A stretch of 39,862 bases of DNA, taken from the NCBI RefSeq assembly GCF_000282195.1, contig NZ_AKJT01000097.1, forward strand, positions 1-39,862, read 5' to 3'. The notes beneath the pieces were generated by a model, which was given only the letters and a program-made list of their open reading frames with translations, ran no database searches and was not told the DNA's origin. Below, in pieces: positions 16,337-24,289 of the stretch. The translations under genes and the position numbers were made by a program. The stretch comes from Pseudomonas sp. GM18 (GTDB lineage: Bacteria > Pseudomonadota > Gammaproteobacteria > Pseudomonadales > Pseudomonadaceae). Every line of letters starts with the position of its first letter. Positions within the stretch are counted from its first letter, which is position 1.

Positions 16337-18865
16337 TTAGTAGACGTCGCGGCGGTAGCGGCCTTGTTCGATCAGGCGCTCGACTTCATCCGCACCCAGC
16401 ACTTCATTGAGCACTTGGTCCACTCCGGAAGCCATCCCCTGCAAACTGCCGCAGATGTAAATTACGGCGCCATCGGCCAGCCATTTTTTCAAATCATCGG
16501 CAGACTCGCGCAGGCGATCCTGCACATAAACCTTCTCGGCCTGATCGCGGGAAAACGCCAGGTCCAGACGCACCAGATCACCGTTGATCAACCACTCTTC
16601 CAGTTCTGCACGGCACAGGTAATCGTGTTCCCGATTACGCTCGCCAAACAGCAGCCAGTGGTGCTGCTGTCCGTCGGCAATCCGTGCCTTGAGCAAGCTG
16701 CGCAACCCGGCCAGGCCGGTGCCGTTGCCCAGCAGGATCATCGGTACCGGCTCGTTCGGCAAATGGAAACCACTGTTGCGCCGCACCCGCAGGCTGATGT
16801 GACCACCCACAGGGACGTGTTCGGTCAACCAGCCGGAACCGACGCCCAGGCGGCCGTCAGGGTGCAGTTCCTGACGCACGATCAATTCCAGCACGCCGTC
16901 GGCGGCGATCGAGGCGATGGAGTATTCGCGCAGGGCCAGCGGCACCAAAGCAGCCACCAGCGCTTGCGCGTGCAGGCCGACCAGATGAGTGCGGTTCTCG
17001 GGCAGTTGGCGGCTGGCCAGGGCATGTTCCAGAGTGTGGGACAGGCCATCGAGCTCTACCGTGGCGCGACCGTCAATGCCCAAGCCTTCGAGGAAATGCT
17101 CGATGGCCCACGAACCATTGCGCGGCAGCACTTCCACCAGATCACCGGCCAGCCAACTGCTGGTAGTGGGGGCGGTGAGGCCCAGCAAATACACGGGTGA
17201 ACCGCTGCTGTCCGGGTTCATCAGCTCGCGACGGACCAGGATCCAGTTGTCGTAACTTGGCGCTTGCCAGGTGTCGACTGGCGCCTGGCCAGTCAGCAGA
17301 CCGAGTTGCTGTTGCCAGTGACGCAGGGCGTAAGGGTCGCCACCGTCGACTTCCACCGGGGCGAACAAGGTCTTGCCGCCGTGCTCGCCCAGCCAGGTGT
17401 GCAAGCGACGGGCGAAGCCGCAGAAGTGTTGATACTGGCGGTCGCCGAGGCCGAGCACAGCGTAGTTCAAGCTGTGCAGGCTCGGTGCACGACCCAGCAC
17501 TTTGCGTTCGAAGCCACGGGCGCTGTCCGGCGCTTCACCGTCGCCGAAGGTGCTGACCACAAACAGTGCATTGCTGGAATCTCGCAGGTCCTGTTCGCTG
17601 ACATCGGCCAGCGGTTGAACCTTCACCGGTAATCCGGCGGCCTGCAATTGCCCGGCAGTCTGCCAGGCGAGCTGCTCGGCAAACCCGCTCTGGCTGGCGA
17701 AGCCGATCAGCCATGCTGGCGCGTTGCTGCCCGTTTGCGCGAGGCCTTTGCGGGCGTCCTTGATCTGGCGTTTCTTGCGCCGACGGTCCAGGTACAGCAA
17801 CCAGCCCGTGACGAAAAACAGCGGCATGCTCAGCGCGGCGATGGTCAGGATGATTCGCCCGACCACCCCGAAATAACTGCCGACGTGCAGCGCATAGATG
17901 CTGGTCAGCAGTTGCGCCTTGAGGCTTTTGTCGCTGTAGCGGTCATGACGGCTGACGGCGCCTGTCACCGGATCGAGGATGATCTGGTTCCGCGCCTGGT
18001 CGTGGGGCGAATCTTTCAGCAGGTAGAACACGGTTGCCGGTTGCCCGGCCACTGGCGGCATCCGAATGTTGTAGGACGAAAGACCAGGGCCGGCGGCGCT
18101 GTAGATGCTGCTCCACATGGCGGTGTAATCGGCGGTGGGAGCCGGGCCGCTTGGCGCGGGGCCGCGACCACTGCGCACCCGTTCGTTCTGCGGCGAGTCG
18201 GACAGCAGCCGGGTCAGGCCTTTGTTGTACCACTCGTACGACCAGGACAACCCGGTCAACGCCGCCAAAAGGTAGAACACCAGGCACCAGGTACCGGCCA
18301 CCGAGTGCAGGTCCCAGTTGAAGCTGCGACCCTTTTTCTTCCAGTCCAGCGTCAGCCAGGCGCGCCAGCTTTTCCACTGGCGCGGCCAGCGCAGGTACAG
18401 GCCGGACAGGCAGAAGAACACCAGAATCAGCGTACAGGCGCCGGTGATCTGCCGACCGGTATCCCCCATGGCCAGGAAGCGGTGCAGTTGCAGCATCAGG
18501 CCAAAGAAGTCCTGGCCCGTGACGTCGCCCATGAACTCGGCGGTGTACGGGTCGAAATAACGCATCTGCCCGCGACGTTCGCCTGGCGGCGCCGTGAAGA
18601 TCACCCGCGCAGCGTTGCCGCTATCGGTCTCGACCCAGAGCATCGAGACGGTCTTGCCCGACGCCCCTTCGATTTTCTCCACCAGCTCGGCTGGCGGCAG
18701 CACGCCGGCGGCCTGCTTTTCGACATGCAGCACAGAGGGGTTCAACGCCCGCAGGATTTCATCCTGAAACGATACTGCCGCCCCGGTAATGCCCATCAGG
18801 GCCAGGACCAGTCCGGCGCTGATGCCGAAAAACCAGTGCAACTGGAACAGGGATTTCTTCAACAC
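16337..18865 (-). CDS. piuB: PepSY-TM/flavodoxin reductase, iron-uptake-associated membrane flavoprotein
   Basis: An 842-residue fusion. Residues ~1–370 form a PepSY-associated membrane domain with segments at about 12–33, 141–160, 191–210 and 336–358; His10, His128, His187 and His327 lie in or near the helices and could bind haem (inference). Then a flavodoxin domain begins at ~386 (FASQSG, STFGDGEAPD), followed by a cytochrome-P450/sulfite-reductase-type FAD domain (REYSIAS) and an NADPH domain (GNGTGLAGLRSLL), ending RYRRDVY as in CysJ. Such proteins pass electrons from NADPH to the membrane and are thought to reduce imported ferric siderophores. GTG start at 18865 with AAGG nine bases upstream. 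Same order as PA4513, which I remember as piuB. A terminator and its own Fur-like promoter separate it from piuA. Confidence 0.85.
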   Translation of the reverse strand: MLKKSLFQLHWFFGISAGLVLALMGITGAAVSFQDEILRALNPSVLHVEKQAAGVLPPAELVEKIEGASGKTVSMLWVETDSGNAARVIFTAPPGERRGQMRYFDPYTAEFMGDVTGQDFFGLMLQLHRFLAMGDTGRQITGACTLILVFFCLSGLYLRWPRQWKSWRAWLTLDWKKKGRSFNWDLHSVAGTWCLVFYLLAALTGLSWSYEWYNKGLTRLLSDSPQNERVRSGRGPAPSGPAPTADYTAMWSSIYSAAGPGLSSYNIRMPPVAGQPATVFYLLKDSPHDQARNQIILDPVTGAVSRHDRYSDKSLKAQLLTSIYALHVGSYFGVVGRIILTIAALSMPLFFVTGWLLYLDRRRKKRQIKDARKGLAQTGSNAPAWLIGFASQSGFAEQLAWQTAGQLQAAGLPVKVQPLADVSEQDLRDSSNALFVVSTFGDGEAPDSARGFERKVLGRAPSLHSLNYAVLGLGDRQYQHFCGFARRLHTWLGEHGGKTLFAPVEVDGGDPYALRHWQQQLGLLTGQAPVDTWQAPSYDNWILVRRELMNPDSSGSPVYLLGLTAPTTSSWLAGDLVEVLPRNGSWAIEHFLEGLGIDGRATVELDGLSHTLEHALASRQLPENRTHLVGLHAQALVAALVPLALREYSIASIAADGVLELIVRQELHPDGRLGVGSGWLTEHVPVGGHISLRVRRNSGFHLPNEPVPMILLGNGTGLAGLRSLLKARIADGQQHHWLLFGERNREHDYLCRAELEEWLINGDLVRLDLAFSRDQAEKVYVQDRLRESADDLKKWLADGAVIYICGSLQGMASGVDQVLNEVLGADEVERLIEQGRYRRDVY

Positions 18866-18907
18866 GTCGCTCGCCTTGTTCGTTCAAAAGTCATCATCAC
18901 GGCGCGC

Positions 18908-18939
18908 ATTATGCCGTGAGTTGTCGAGAAGCATTCTTT
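18908..18939 (-). promoter_or_regulatory. Candidate Fur-controlled promoter of piuB
   Basis: The plus strand at 18925–18939 reads CGAGAAGCATTCTTT, matching the Fur-type palindrome TGAGAATGATTCTCA in 10 of 15 positions with both core arms (GAGAA, ATTCT) kept. Its minus-strand -10-like CATAAT is at 18908–18913, so the site would cover the -35 region. It lies 43–74 bases upstream of the piuB GTG. Weak on its own but consistent with an iron-regulated gene. Confidence 0.35.
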
Positions 18940-18951
18940 TTTACACACAAA

Positions 18952-18979
18952 AGCCCCGTTCACTTTGATGAACGGGGCT
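18952..18979. terminator. Intrinsic terminator after piuA
   Basis: An 11-bp perfect stem, AGCCCCGTTCA (18952–18962) with TGAACGGGGCT (18969–18979), and a 6-base loop. Read on the minus strand it follows the piuA stop (19015) by 35 bases and is followed by TTTTGTGTG. Confidence 0.85.
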
Positions 18980-19014
18980 TTTGCCTAAGCGCCTTGGCTT
19001 TCACGCTTCTGTTA

Positions 19015-21273
19015 TCAGAAGTGGAAGTTTGCACTCAGCAGGGCAGTGCGGCCCGGCGCCACATGGGCGTAGTGCGTCTGGAATACCTGGTCGAAGTAAC
19101 GCTTGTCAGCCAGGTTCTGCACGTTGAGTTGCAGGTCGACGTTCTTGGTCAGGCGGTAGCTGGCCATCGCGTCGTAACGCCAGTAGGACGGGATCTCCAC
19201 CGAGTTGGCGACGTTGCCGAACTGGGAGTCGACGAAGGTCGCACCGGCACCGACGGTCAACTTGTCCGGCACCAGGTCGTAGGTCGACCAGAACGTGAAG
19301 TTGTTCCGTGGGGTGCTTGGCATGTGGTTGCCTTCATCGGCGGCGAGGGTGGTTTTGACCACTTCGCTGTCCATGTAGGTGTAGCCACCGAAGACTCGCC
19401 AGTTACGGGTCAGCTTGCCGGTGTAGGTGAGTTCCAGGCCATTGACCTGCTGTTCGCCGTCCAGCACTTGGGTGGTGCCGCCGTCCGGATCGTTGATACG
19501 CGCGTTGGTTTTCTCGGTGCGGAACAGCGCGGCGGTCAGCGACAGGTCGTCACCGAAGAAGTCCCACTTGGTGCCGATTTCGTAGTTGCGGTTCTTTTCC
19601 GGGTCCAGATTGCTGTTGTTCGCCGCCAGTTCCAGGCCACCGTTGCCGCTGGTTTCGCCGGCCGGGTTGCTGGACGTCGAGTAGGCGGCATAGATGCTGC
19701 CGTTTGGTAGCGGGTTGTAGACCACGCCGATCTGGTAGTTCACCAGGTCGCTGGTGTTCTGACGGGAGAAACTGCCCGCGGGAGCCGTGCTGCTGGCGTT
19801 GGCGAAGCCGCTGGATTCGACCTGATAGTTGTCATAACGCAGGCCCAGGTTCAGGGACCATTGCTCGTTGAACTTCAGGGTGTCGAACACGTAGGCCGCG
19901 GCGGTCTTGGTGTCGGTGTCGGTGAAGGCGTTGCTGTCGGTGATCGTGCCGTTCCAGTTATCCCCAGGCGTCGGGTTGTACAGGCTGGTGCAGTCGCCGG
20001 AGTTGAACAGGCCGCGGTTGCACCGGGTGCCGCTGGCGCTGGAGGTCAGGAGGTACGGACGGTTGTGGGTGTCCTGATAGGAAAACTCCAGACCGGTCAC
20101 CAGGCTGTGCTCGATAGCGCCGGTGTTGAATTTGGCGCTCAGGTCGGTCTGGTTGATCCAGCCGCTGGACGTCGAGTTACGGCTCTTCGCGCCACGGTAG
20201 GCACTGCCGTTGGCCACGTTGCCCTTGCTGTCGTCAGGGTTGGTGACGATGTAGTCCAGGGTCGAACGGGACATGCGGAAGCTGTTCGACACGGTCAGGC
20301 TATCGTTCAGATCGTGTTCGAGCTTGATTGTGCCGCTGTCGTTGCTGGTCTGGCGATAGTCGCGACCGGTGAGGCCGTAGAAGTTGTCGCGGTTAACGTT
20401 GGCCGGCTTGTCGACGTTGTACTTGCTGCGGTTGGGGCTCAAGGTCAACGGGATGCCGTAGTCGGGCATGTCGTCGGTTTCGACGTGGTAGTAGCCGACG
20501 GTCAAGCGGGTATCGGTGCCCAGGCCGAAGGCGAAGGACGGTGCCACACCCCAGCGACTGACGTCCACGGCATCACGCCCGGCGACGTTGGCTTCGTGCT
20601 TCATCAGGTTCAGCCGGAACGCCGAGGTGTCGGTCATTTGCTGGTTCAGATCGAGGGTGGTGCGCTTGGTCTGGTCCGAGCCCCAGGTGAAGCCGCCGTT
20701 GTAGGCGTTGCCCAGCTTGGCGGTCTTGCTCACCAGGTTCAGGCTGCCACCGGTCGAACCGGCGCCGGTGAAGGCCGACCCCGGCCCCTTGCTGACTTCG
20801 ATCGATTCAACGTTGAAGATCTCGCGGCTCTGGGACGCCACGTCGCGCATGCCGTCGACGAACACATCGCTTTCGGCGCTGAAGCCGCGAATGATCGGGC
20901 GATCGCCGGCCGGGTTGCCGCCCTCGCCAGCACCAAAGGTGATGCCCGGGGTGGTGCGCAGGGCGTCGACCAGGCTGGTGGCACCGGTGTCGCGAATCAC
21001 TTGTTGCGGGATCACGGTGACGCTTTTCGGCGTCTCGCGCAGTGGCGCGGTGTACTTCTTGGAAACCGAGGTATCGGTCTTGTAGGAGGTGTCATCCTGC
21101 TCGCCGACAACGCTGGTCGCGTCCAGGGAAATCGCATTGCCGGGTACTTTTTCGTCGGTCTTCTCGGCCGCGAAAACCATGTGCCCCGCGGAGCCTGCAG
21201 TGATCGCCACGCCAATTGCAGACGCGAGCAAACGCGGTGAATTGACCGTTGATTGTGGTTGTTGGCGTGACAT
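19015..21273 (-). CDS. piuA: TonB-dependent siderophore receptor PiuA (catecholate type)
   Basis: A 752-residue outer-membrane receptor. The signal peptide covers about the first 34 residues (cleavage near MVFA/AE), the plug domain spans ~70–195 (VTVIPQQVIRDTGATSLVDA, then PIIRGFSAESDVFVDGMRD), and the 22-strand barrel ends in the outer-membrane signature NFHF with terminal Phe. A conserved disulfide-type Cys pair (SGTRCNRGLFNSGDC) sits in an extracellular loop. It resembles E. coli Fiu and P. aeruginosa PiuA, which import catecholate siderophores and siderophore-drug conjugates. I chose ATG 21273, with GGGGAGGGG upstream, rather than 21336, which adds 21 residues before the signal peptide. 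Divergent from piuC; the promoter region shows Fur-like sites. Confidence 0.94.
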   Translation of the reverse strand: MSRQQPQSTVNSPRLLASAIGVAITAGSAGHMVFAAEKTDEKVPGNAISLDATSVVGEQDDTSYKTDTSVSKKYTAPLRETPKSVTVIPQQVIRDTGATSLVDALRTTPGITFGAGEGGNPAGDRPIIRGFSAESDVFVDGMRDVASQSREIFNVESIEVSKGPGSAFTGAGSTGGSLNLVSKTAKLGNAYNGGFTWGSDQTKRTTLDLNQQMTDTSAFRLNLMKHEANVAGRDAVDVSRWGVAPSFAFGLGTDTRLTVGYYHVETDDMPDYGIPLTLSPNRSKYNVDKPANVNRDNFYGLTGRDYRQTSNDSGTIKLEHDLNDSLTVSNSFRMSRSTLDYIVTNPDDSKGNVANGSAYRGAKSRNSTSSGWINQTDLSAKFNTGAIEHSLVTGLEFSYQDTHNRPYLLTSSASGTRCNRGLFNSGDCTSLYNPTPGDNWNGTITDSNAFTDTDTKTAAAYVFDTLKFNEQWSLNLGLRYDNYQVESSGFANASSTAPAGSFSRQNTSDLVNYQIGVVYNPLPNGSIYAAYSTSSNPAGETSGNGGLELAANNSNLDPEKNRNYEIGTKWDFFGDDLSLTAALFRTEKTNARINDPDGGTTQVLDGEQQVNGLELTYTGKLTRNWRVFGGYTYMDSEVVKTTLAADEGNHMPSTPRNNFTFWSTYDLVPDKLTVGAGATFVDSQFGNVANSVEIPSYWRYDAMASYRLTKNVDLQLNVQNLADKRYFDQVFQTHYAHVAPGRTALLSANFHF

Positions 21274-21307
21274 GTGAATTCCCCTCCCCAAGGATTTGAG
21301 GCCGCGG

Positions 21308-21336
21308 AATGTAGAGTAAATACGTATTTGTATCAA
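21308..21336 (-). promoter_or_regulatory. Candidate promoter of piuA with Fur-like palindrome
   Basis: On the minus strand TTGATA (21331–21336) and TACATT (21308–21313) are 17 bases apart, 35 bases upstream of the piuA start. The spacer holds a perfect 12-bp palindrome, AAATACGTATTT (21318–21329), inside AT-rich hexamer-like repeats, where a Fur dimer would block polymerase. The match to the 19-bp Fur consensus is only about half, so Fur binding is inferred from context. Confidence 0.5.
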
Positions 21337-21420
21337 TTGCGAAACTTTACTATTCGAGACAAATTTACATTCTTTACAATTTGTCTTTACGGTTTTTACG
21401 GTTTCATTCGTCTCTCGGGT

Positions 21421-21450
21421 TTTACATAGGCAATAAGAATCAATACCATT
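21421..21450 (+). promoter_or_regulatory. Candidate Fur-controlled promoter of piuC
   Basis: TTTACA (21421–21426) and TACCAT (21444–21449) are 17 bases apart, 30 bases before the piuC ATG. The overlapping 21432–21450 (AATAAGAATCAATACCATT) matches the Fur-type pattern AATGAGAATCATTCTCATT in 14–15 of 19 positions. Between this and the piuA promoter lies another dyad, GACAAATT (21358–21365) with AATTTGTC (21378–21385). Confidence 0.55.
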
Positions 21451-21479
21451 AGCGTCCCTTTGCCTTCAGGTGTCTTTTC

Positions 21480-22160
21480 ATGTTGCTGCACATTCCCGGC
21501 GTGTTCGCGAAAGAAGAAGTGCAGCGCATTCGCGAGGCCCTGGCGCAGGCGGATTGGGCCGATGGGAAAATTACCGCCGGTTACCAGTCGGCGAAGGCCA
21601 AGCACAATCTGCAACTGCCTGAAGGGCATCCGCTGGCTCAGGAAATCGGTGCCGCAATGCTTGAACGGTTGTGGAAAAATCCGCAGTTCATGTCAGCGGC
21701 GTTACCGCACAAGGTCTTCCCTCCGTTACTGAACTGTTACACGGCCGGTGGCAGTTTCGACTTCCACATCGACAACGCCGTGCGTCAGCCCAAGGGCAGC
21801 ATCGAGCGGGTGCGCACCGACCTGTCGGCGACGCTGTTCTTCAGTGAGCCGGAGGATTACGACGGTGGCGAACTGGAAATCCAGGACACCTTCGGCACCC
21901 AGCGTGTGAAGTTGCCGGCCGGCGATATGGTCCTGTATCCCGGCACCAGCCTGCACAAGGTCAACGCCGTTACGCGTGGCGCTCGGTATGCGTCGTTTTT
22001 CTGGACTCAAAGCCTGGTCCGCGATGACAGCCAGCGCGCCTTGCTGTTCGAGATGGACGGGGCGATTCAGCAGCTGACCCAGGACATGCCCGACCATCCT
22101 TCATTGATCCGCCTGACCGGCACTTACCACAACCTGTTGCGTCGCTGGGTCGAGGTATGA
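21480..22160 (+). CDS. piuC: PKHD-type Fe(II)/2-oxoglutarate dioxygenase PiuC
   Basis: A 226-residue cytosolic PKHX/PiuC hydroxylase (YbiX in E. coli). The iron triad and cosubstrate residues are visible: His96 and Asp98 in FDFHIDN, His159 in TSLHKVN, and Arg169 for 2-oxoglutarate (GARYASFF). The N-terminal part and FFSEPEDYDGGELEI complete the double-stranded helix core. In E. coli and P. aeruginosa it is encoded beside a catecholate receptor and is iron-repressed; its substrate is unknown. Start ATG 21480 has AGGTG nine bases upstream. Its stop overlaps the start of the Sel1 gene (ATGA), so both are probably translated together. Length is standard; all metal ligands are intact. Confidence 0.95.
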   Translation: MLLHIPGVFAKEEVQRIREALAQADWADGKITAGYQSAKAKHNLQLPEGHPLAQEIGAAMLERLWKNPQFMSAALPHKVFPPLLNCYTAGGSFDFHIDNAVRQPKGSIERVRTDLSATLFFSEPEDYDGGELEIQDTFGTQRVKLPAGDMVLYPGTSLHKVNAVTRGARYASFFWTQSLVRDDSQRALLFEMDGAIQQLTQDMPDHPSLIRLTGTYHNLLRRWVEV

Positions 22161-22912
22161 GTTATCAATTGCGCCGCGAGGAAGTCCTCGACGGTGATCG
22201 CCTCAAGGCCATGCTGGAGGAAAGTCCGGCGCGCGCAGCCCAGGCGATTCTGCTCGCCGCTCGCGAAGGTGTTGTCGATGCTCAGGCCTTGCTCGGGCAA
22301 ATCCTGCTGGACGGGCAGGGCATCGAACAGGACCAACCGCTGGCCGTGCGCTGGTTCGAGATCGCCGCACGGCGTGGGCATCTGATGGCGCGCAACATGC
22401 TCGGCCGTTGCCATGAACATGGCTGGGGTTGCGTCGCCGATGCCTCGATAGCCGCGGGGCATTATCGCGTTGCCGCTGACGCCGGACTGGATTGGGCGAT
22501 ATACAACTACGCCAATCTGCTGGCCACTGGGCGCGGGGTGATCGAGGATCAGGCGCAAGCACTGAATCTCTATCGGCGTGCCGCTGAACTGGGCCACGCA
22601 AAATCGATGAACCTGCTGGGGCGTTATCTGGAAGAGGGGCGCGATTGCCCAGCAGATCCGCAAGCTGCGCGTGACTGGTATCGACGCTCGGCGGTCGGCG
22701 GGGATTTTCGCGGGCAGTTCAGTTATGCCGCGGTGGTGGCGGATGAGGGGAACATCGACGAAGCGGTGGCCTGGCTGCGCAAGGCACTCGATGGCGGGAA
22801 TCTGAAATTCTTGCGGGTGGCGAGCAAGGCGTTGTCGATGTCGTCTGATCCAAGAATTCACGTGCTGGCCGCCGAGTATCAACAGCGTGCTCGGGAGCTG
22901 ACTCCGGGATAG
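22157..22912 (+). CDS. Sel1-repeat (TPR-like) protein encoded with piuC
   Basis: A 251-residue protein with four to five Sel1-like repeats, recognisable by the pattern A…LG…Y..G.G…D…A..WY..AA: WFEIAARRGHLMARNMLGRC, HYRVAADAGLDWAIYNYANL, LYRRAAELGHAKSMNLLGRY, WYRRSAVGGDFRGQFSYAAV, WLRKAL. No signal peptide or membrane segment, so it is probably a cytosolic adaptor. The start overlaps the piuC stop by four bases, matching the PA4515–PA4516 pair. The stop codon TAG at 22910–22912 uses the first base of a dispersed repeat, so the present C-terminus may have been set when the repeat arrived. Function unknown; co-transcription suggests a role in iron limitation. Confidence 0.88.
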   Translation: MSYQLRREEVLDGDRLKAMLEESPARAAQAILLAAREGVVDAQALLGQILLDGQGIEQDQPLAVRWFEIAARRGHLMARNMLGRCHEHGWGCVADASIAAGHYRVAADAGLDWAIYNYANLLATGRGVIEDQAQALNLYRRAAELGHAKSMNLLGRYLEEGRDCPADPQAARDWYRRSAVGGDFRGQFSYAAVVADEGNIDEAVAWLRKALDGGNLKFLRVASKALSMSSDPRIHVLAAEYQQRARELTPG

Positions 22913-23024
22913 ATCGTTCCCACGCTCTGCGTGGGAATGCAGTCCGGGACGCTCCGCGTCCCATCCAAAGCCGAACGCGGAGCGTCCGTTGAGGCATTCC
23001 CACGCAGAGCGTGGGAACGATCAT
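22912..23024. repeat. Palindromic intergenic repeat, copy 2 (opposite orientation to copy 1)
   Basis: The same element as at 16211–16325, reversed. Terminal inverted repeats 22912–22940 and 22994–23022 pair perfectly over 29 bases; an inner pair (ACGCTCCGCGT type) is also kept. The reverse complement differs from copy 1 at only about five positions. It begins inside the stop codon of the Sel1 gene and ends just before the speC terminator. Confidence 0.9.
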
Positions 23025-23038
23025 CGCACGATCATCGC
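23017..23038 (+). repeat. 11-bp tandem duplication at the end of repeat copy 2
   Basis: ACGATCATCGC occurs twice back to back (23017–23027, 23028–23038), overlapping the end of repeat copy 2. This could be a replication slip at the hairpin tip or a footprint of element arrival; copy 1 has no such duplication. Confidence 0.75.
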
Positions 23039-23044
23039 AGGCAC

Positions 23045-23076
23045 AAAAAAGCCCATGACACGTCATGGGCTTTTTG
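23045..23076. terminator. Intrinsic terminator after speC (bidirectional)
   Basis: A nine-bp stem, GCCCATGAC (23051–23059) with GTCATGGGC (23062–23070), flanked by six As (23045–23050) and five Ts (23071–23075), so it can act on both strands. It lies 18 bases beyond the speC stop and also after the Sel1 gene on the plus strand. Confidence 0.92.
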
Positions 23077-23093
23077 ATTTCTGCGTACGGCGC

Positions 23094-24257
23094 TTACACG
23101 TAGAACGACTTCAGCGGCGGAAAGCCATTGAACTCAACAGCGCTGTAGCTGGTGGTGTACGCACCGGTCGACAGCCAGTACAAACGATCACCGATCGCCA
23201 GGTTCAGCGGCAAACCGTACTTGTAGTTTTCGTACATGATGTCGGCGCTGTCGCAGGTTGGGCCGGCGATGACCACTTCTTCCATCTCGCCTTTCTTCTC
23301 GGTCCAGATCGGGAACTTGATGGCTTCGTCCATGGTTTCGATCAGGCCGGAGAACTTGCCCACATCCGTGTACACCCATCGCTCTACTGCGGTACGGGAT
23401 TTCCGCGCCACCAGCACCACTTCGCTGACCAGAATGCCGGCGTTGGCGATCAGCGAACGGCCCGGCTCCAGGATGATTTCCGGCAGATCGTCGCCGAAAT
23501 CTTCTTTCAGGAAGCGGATGATTTCTTCAGCGTAGGTTTCCAGGCTGTTGGTGCGGGTGATGTAGTTGGCCGGGAAGCCGCCACCCATGTTGATCAGCTT
23601 CAGGTGGATGCCGTCTTCTTCTTTCAGACGCTCGAAGATCACTTTGACCTTGGCGATTGCCGCGTCCCAGACGCTGATGTCGCGCTGCTGCGAACCGACG
23701 TGGAACGAGATGCCGTAAGGCACCAGGCCCAGATCGCGAGCGAGGATCAGCAGGTCCATGGCCATGTCGGTCTGGCAGCCGAATTTGCGCGACAAAGGCC
23801 AGTCGGCAGTGGTCGAGCCTTCAGTCAGGATACGTACGTAGACTTTCGAGCCCGGAGCGGCCTTGGCGATGTTGCGCAGGTCGGCTTCGGAGTCGGTGGC
23901 GTACAGGCGAACGCCTTTTTCGTAGAAGTAACGAATGTCTTTGGATTTCTTGATGGTGTTGCCGTAGCTGATCTGGTCGGCGCTGACGCCACGGCTCAGC
24001 ACTTTGTCCAGCTCATAGATCGAGGCGATGTCGAAGCTCGAGCCTTTCTCTTTGAGCAGGTCGATGATTTCCACGGCCGGGTTGGCCTTGACCGCGTAGT
24101 AGACCTTGGCGAATTCGAAACCGGCACGCAGGTCGTCATAGGCCTGGGCGATCATCGCGGTGTCGATCACCACGAACGGGGTTTCTTGTTTGTCGGCGAA
24201 GGCCTTCATTTTCTGGAAGGTATCGCGCGCGAAATAGTCTTCGACCTGGATCGACAT
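23094..24257 (-). CDS. speC: Ornithine decarboxylase (PLP-dependent, fold type III)
   Basis: A 387-residue cytosolic PLP enzyme that decarboxylates ornithine to putrescine, the first committed step of polyamine synthesis by this route. It belongs to the alanine-racemase-fold, eukaryotic-like group, not the large fold-I enzyme of E. coli SpeC. Visible: PLP Lys57 in YYAVKANP, the phosphate-binding GGGFP and EPGRSL, HVGSQ, and the catalytic Cys in GPTCDSAD. The ATG at 24257 has AGGAGCTCCCAGG upstream. The position beside the iron block and the MCP resembles PA4519. It is preceded by an unusually structured ~200-nt leader with an intrinsic-terminator hairpin (24364–24399), suggesting transcription attenuation. 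Specificity for ornithine over lysine is inferred from family and context. Confidence 0.93.
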   Translation of the reverse strand: MSIQVEDYFARDTFQKMKAFADKQETPFVVIDTAMIAQAYDDLRAGFEFAKVYYAVKANPAVEIIDLLKEKGSSFDIASIYELDKVLSRGVSADQISYGNTIKKSKDIRYFYEKGVRLYATDSEADLRNIAKAAPGSKVYVRILTEGSTTADWPLSRKFGCQTDMAMDLLILARDLGLVPYGISFHVGSQQRDISVWDAAIAKVKVIFERLKEEDGIHLKLINMGGGFPANYITRTNSLETYAEEIIRFLKEDFGDDLPEIILEPGRSLIANAGILVSEVVLVARKSRTAVERWVYTDVGKFSGLIETMDEAIKFPIWTEKKGEMEEVVIAGPTCDSADIMYENYKYGLPLNLAIGDRLYWLSTGAYTTSYSAVEFNGFPPLKSFYV

Positions 24258-24289
24258 ACCTGGGAGCTCCTATGGGCAAACTCGTAAAA

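Noticed and set aside
16211..23024. Possible CRISPR repeats from the recurrent palindromes
   Set aside because: Only two copies 6.6 kb apart, in opposite orientation, with no regular spacers and no cas genes.
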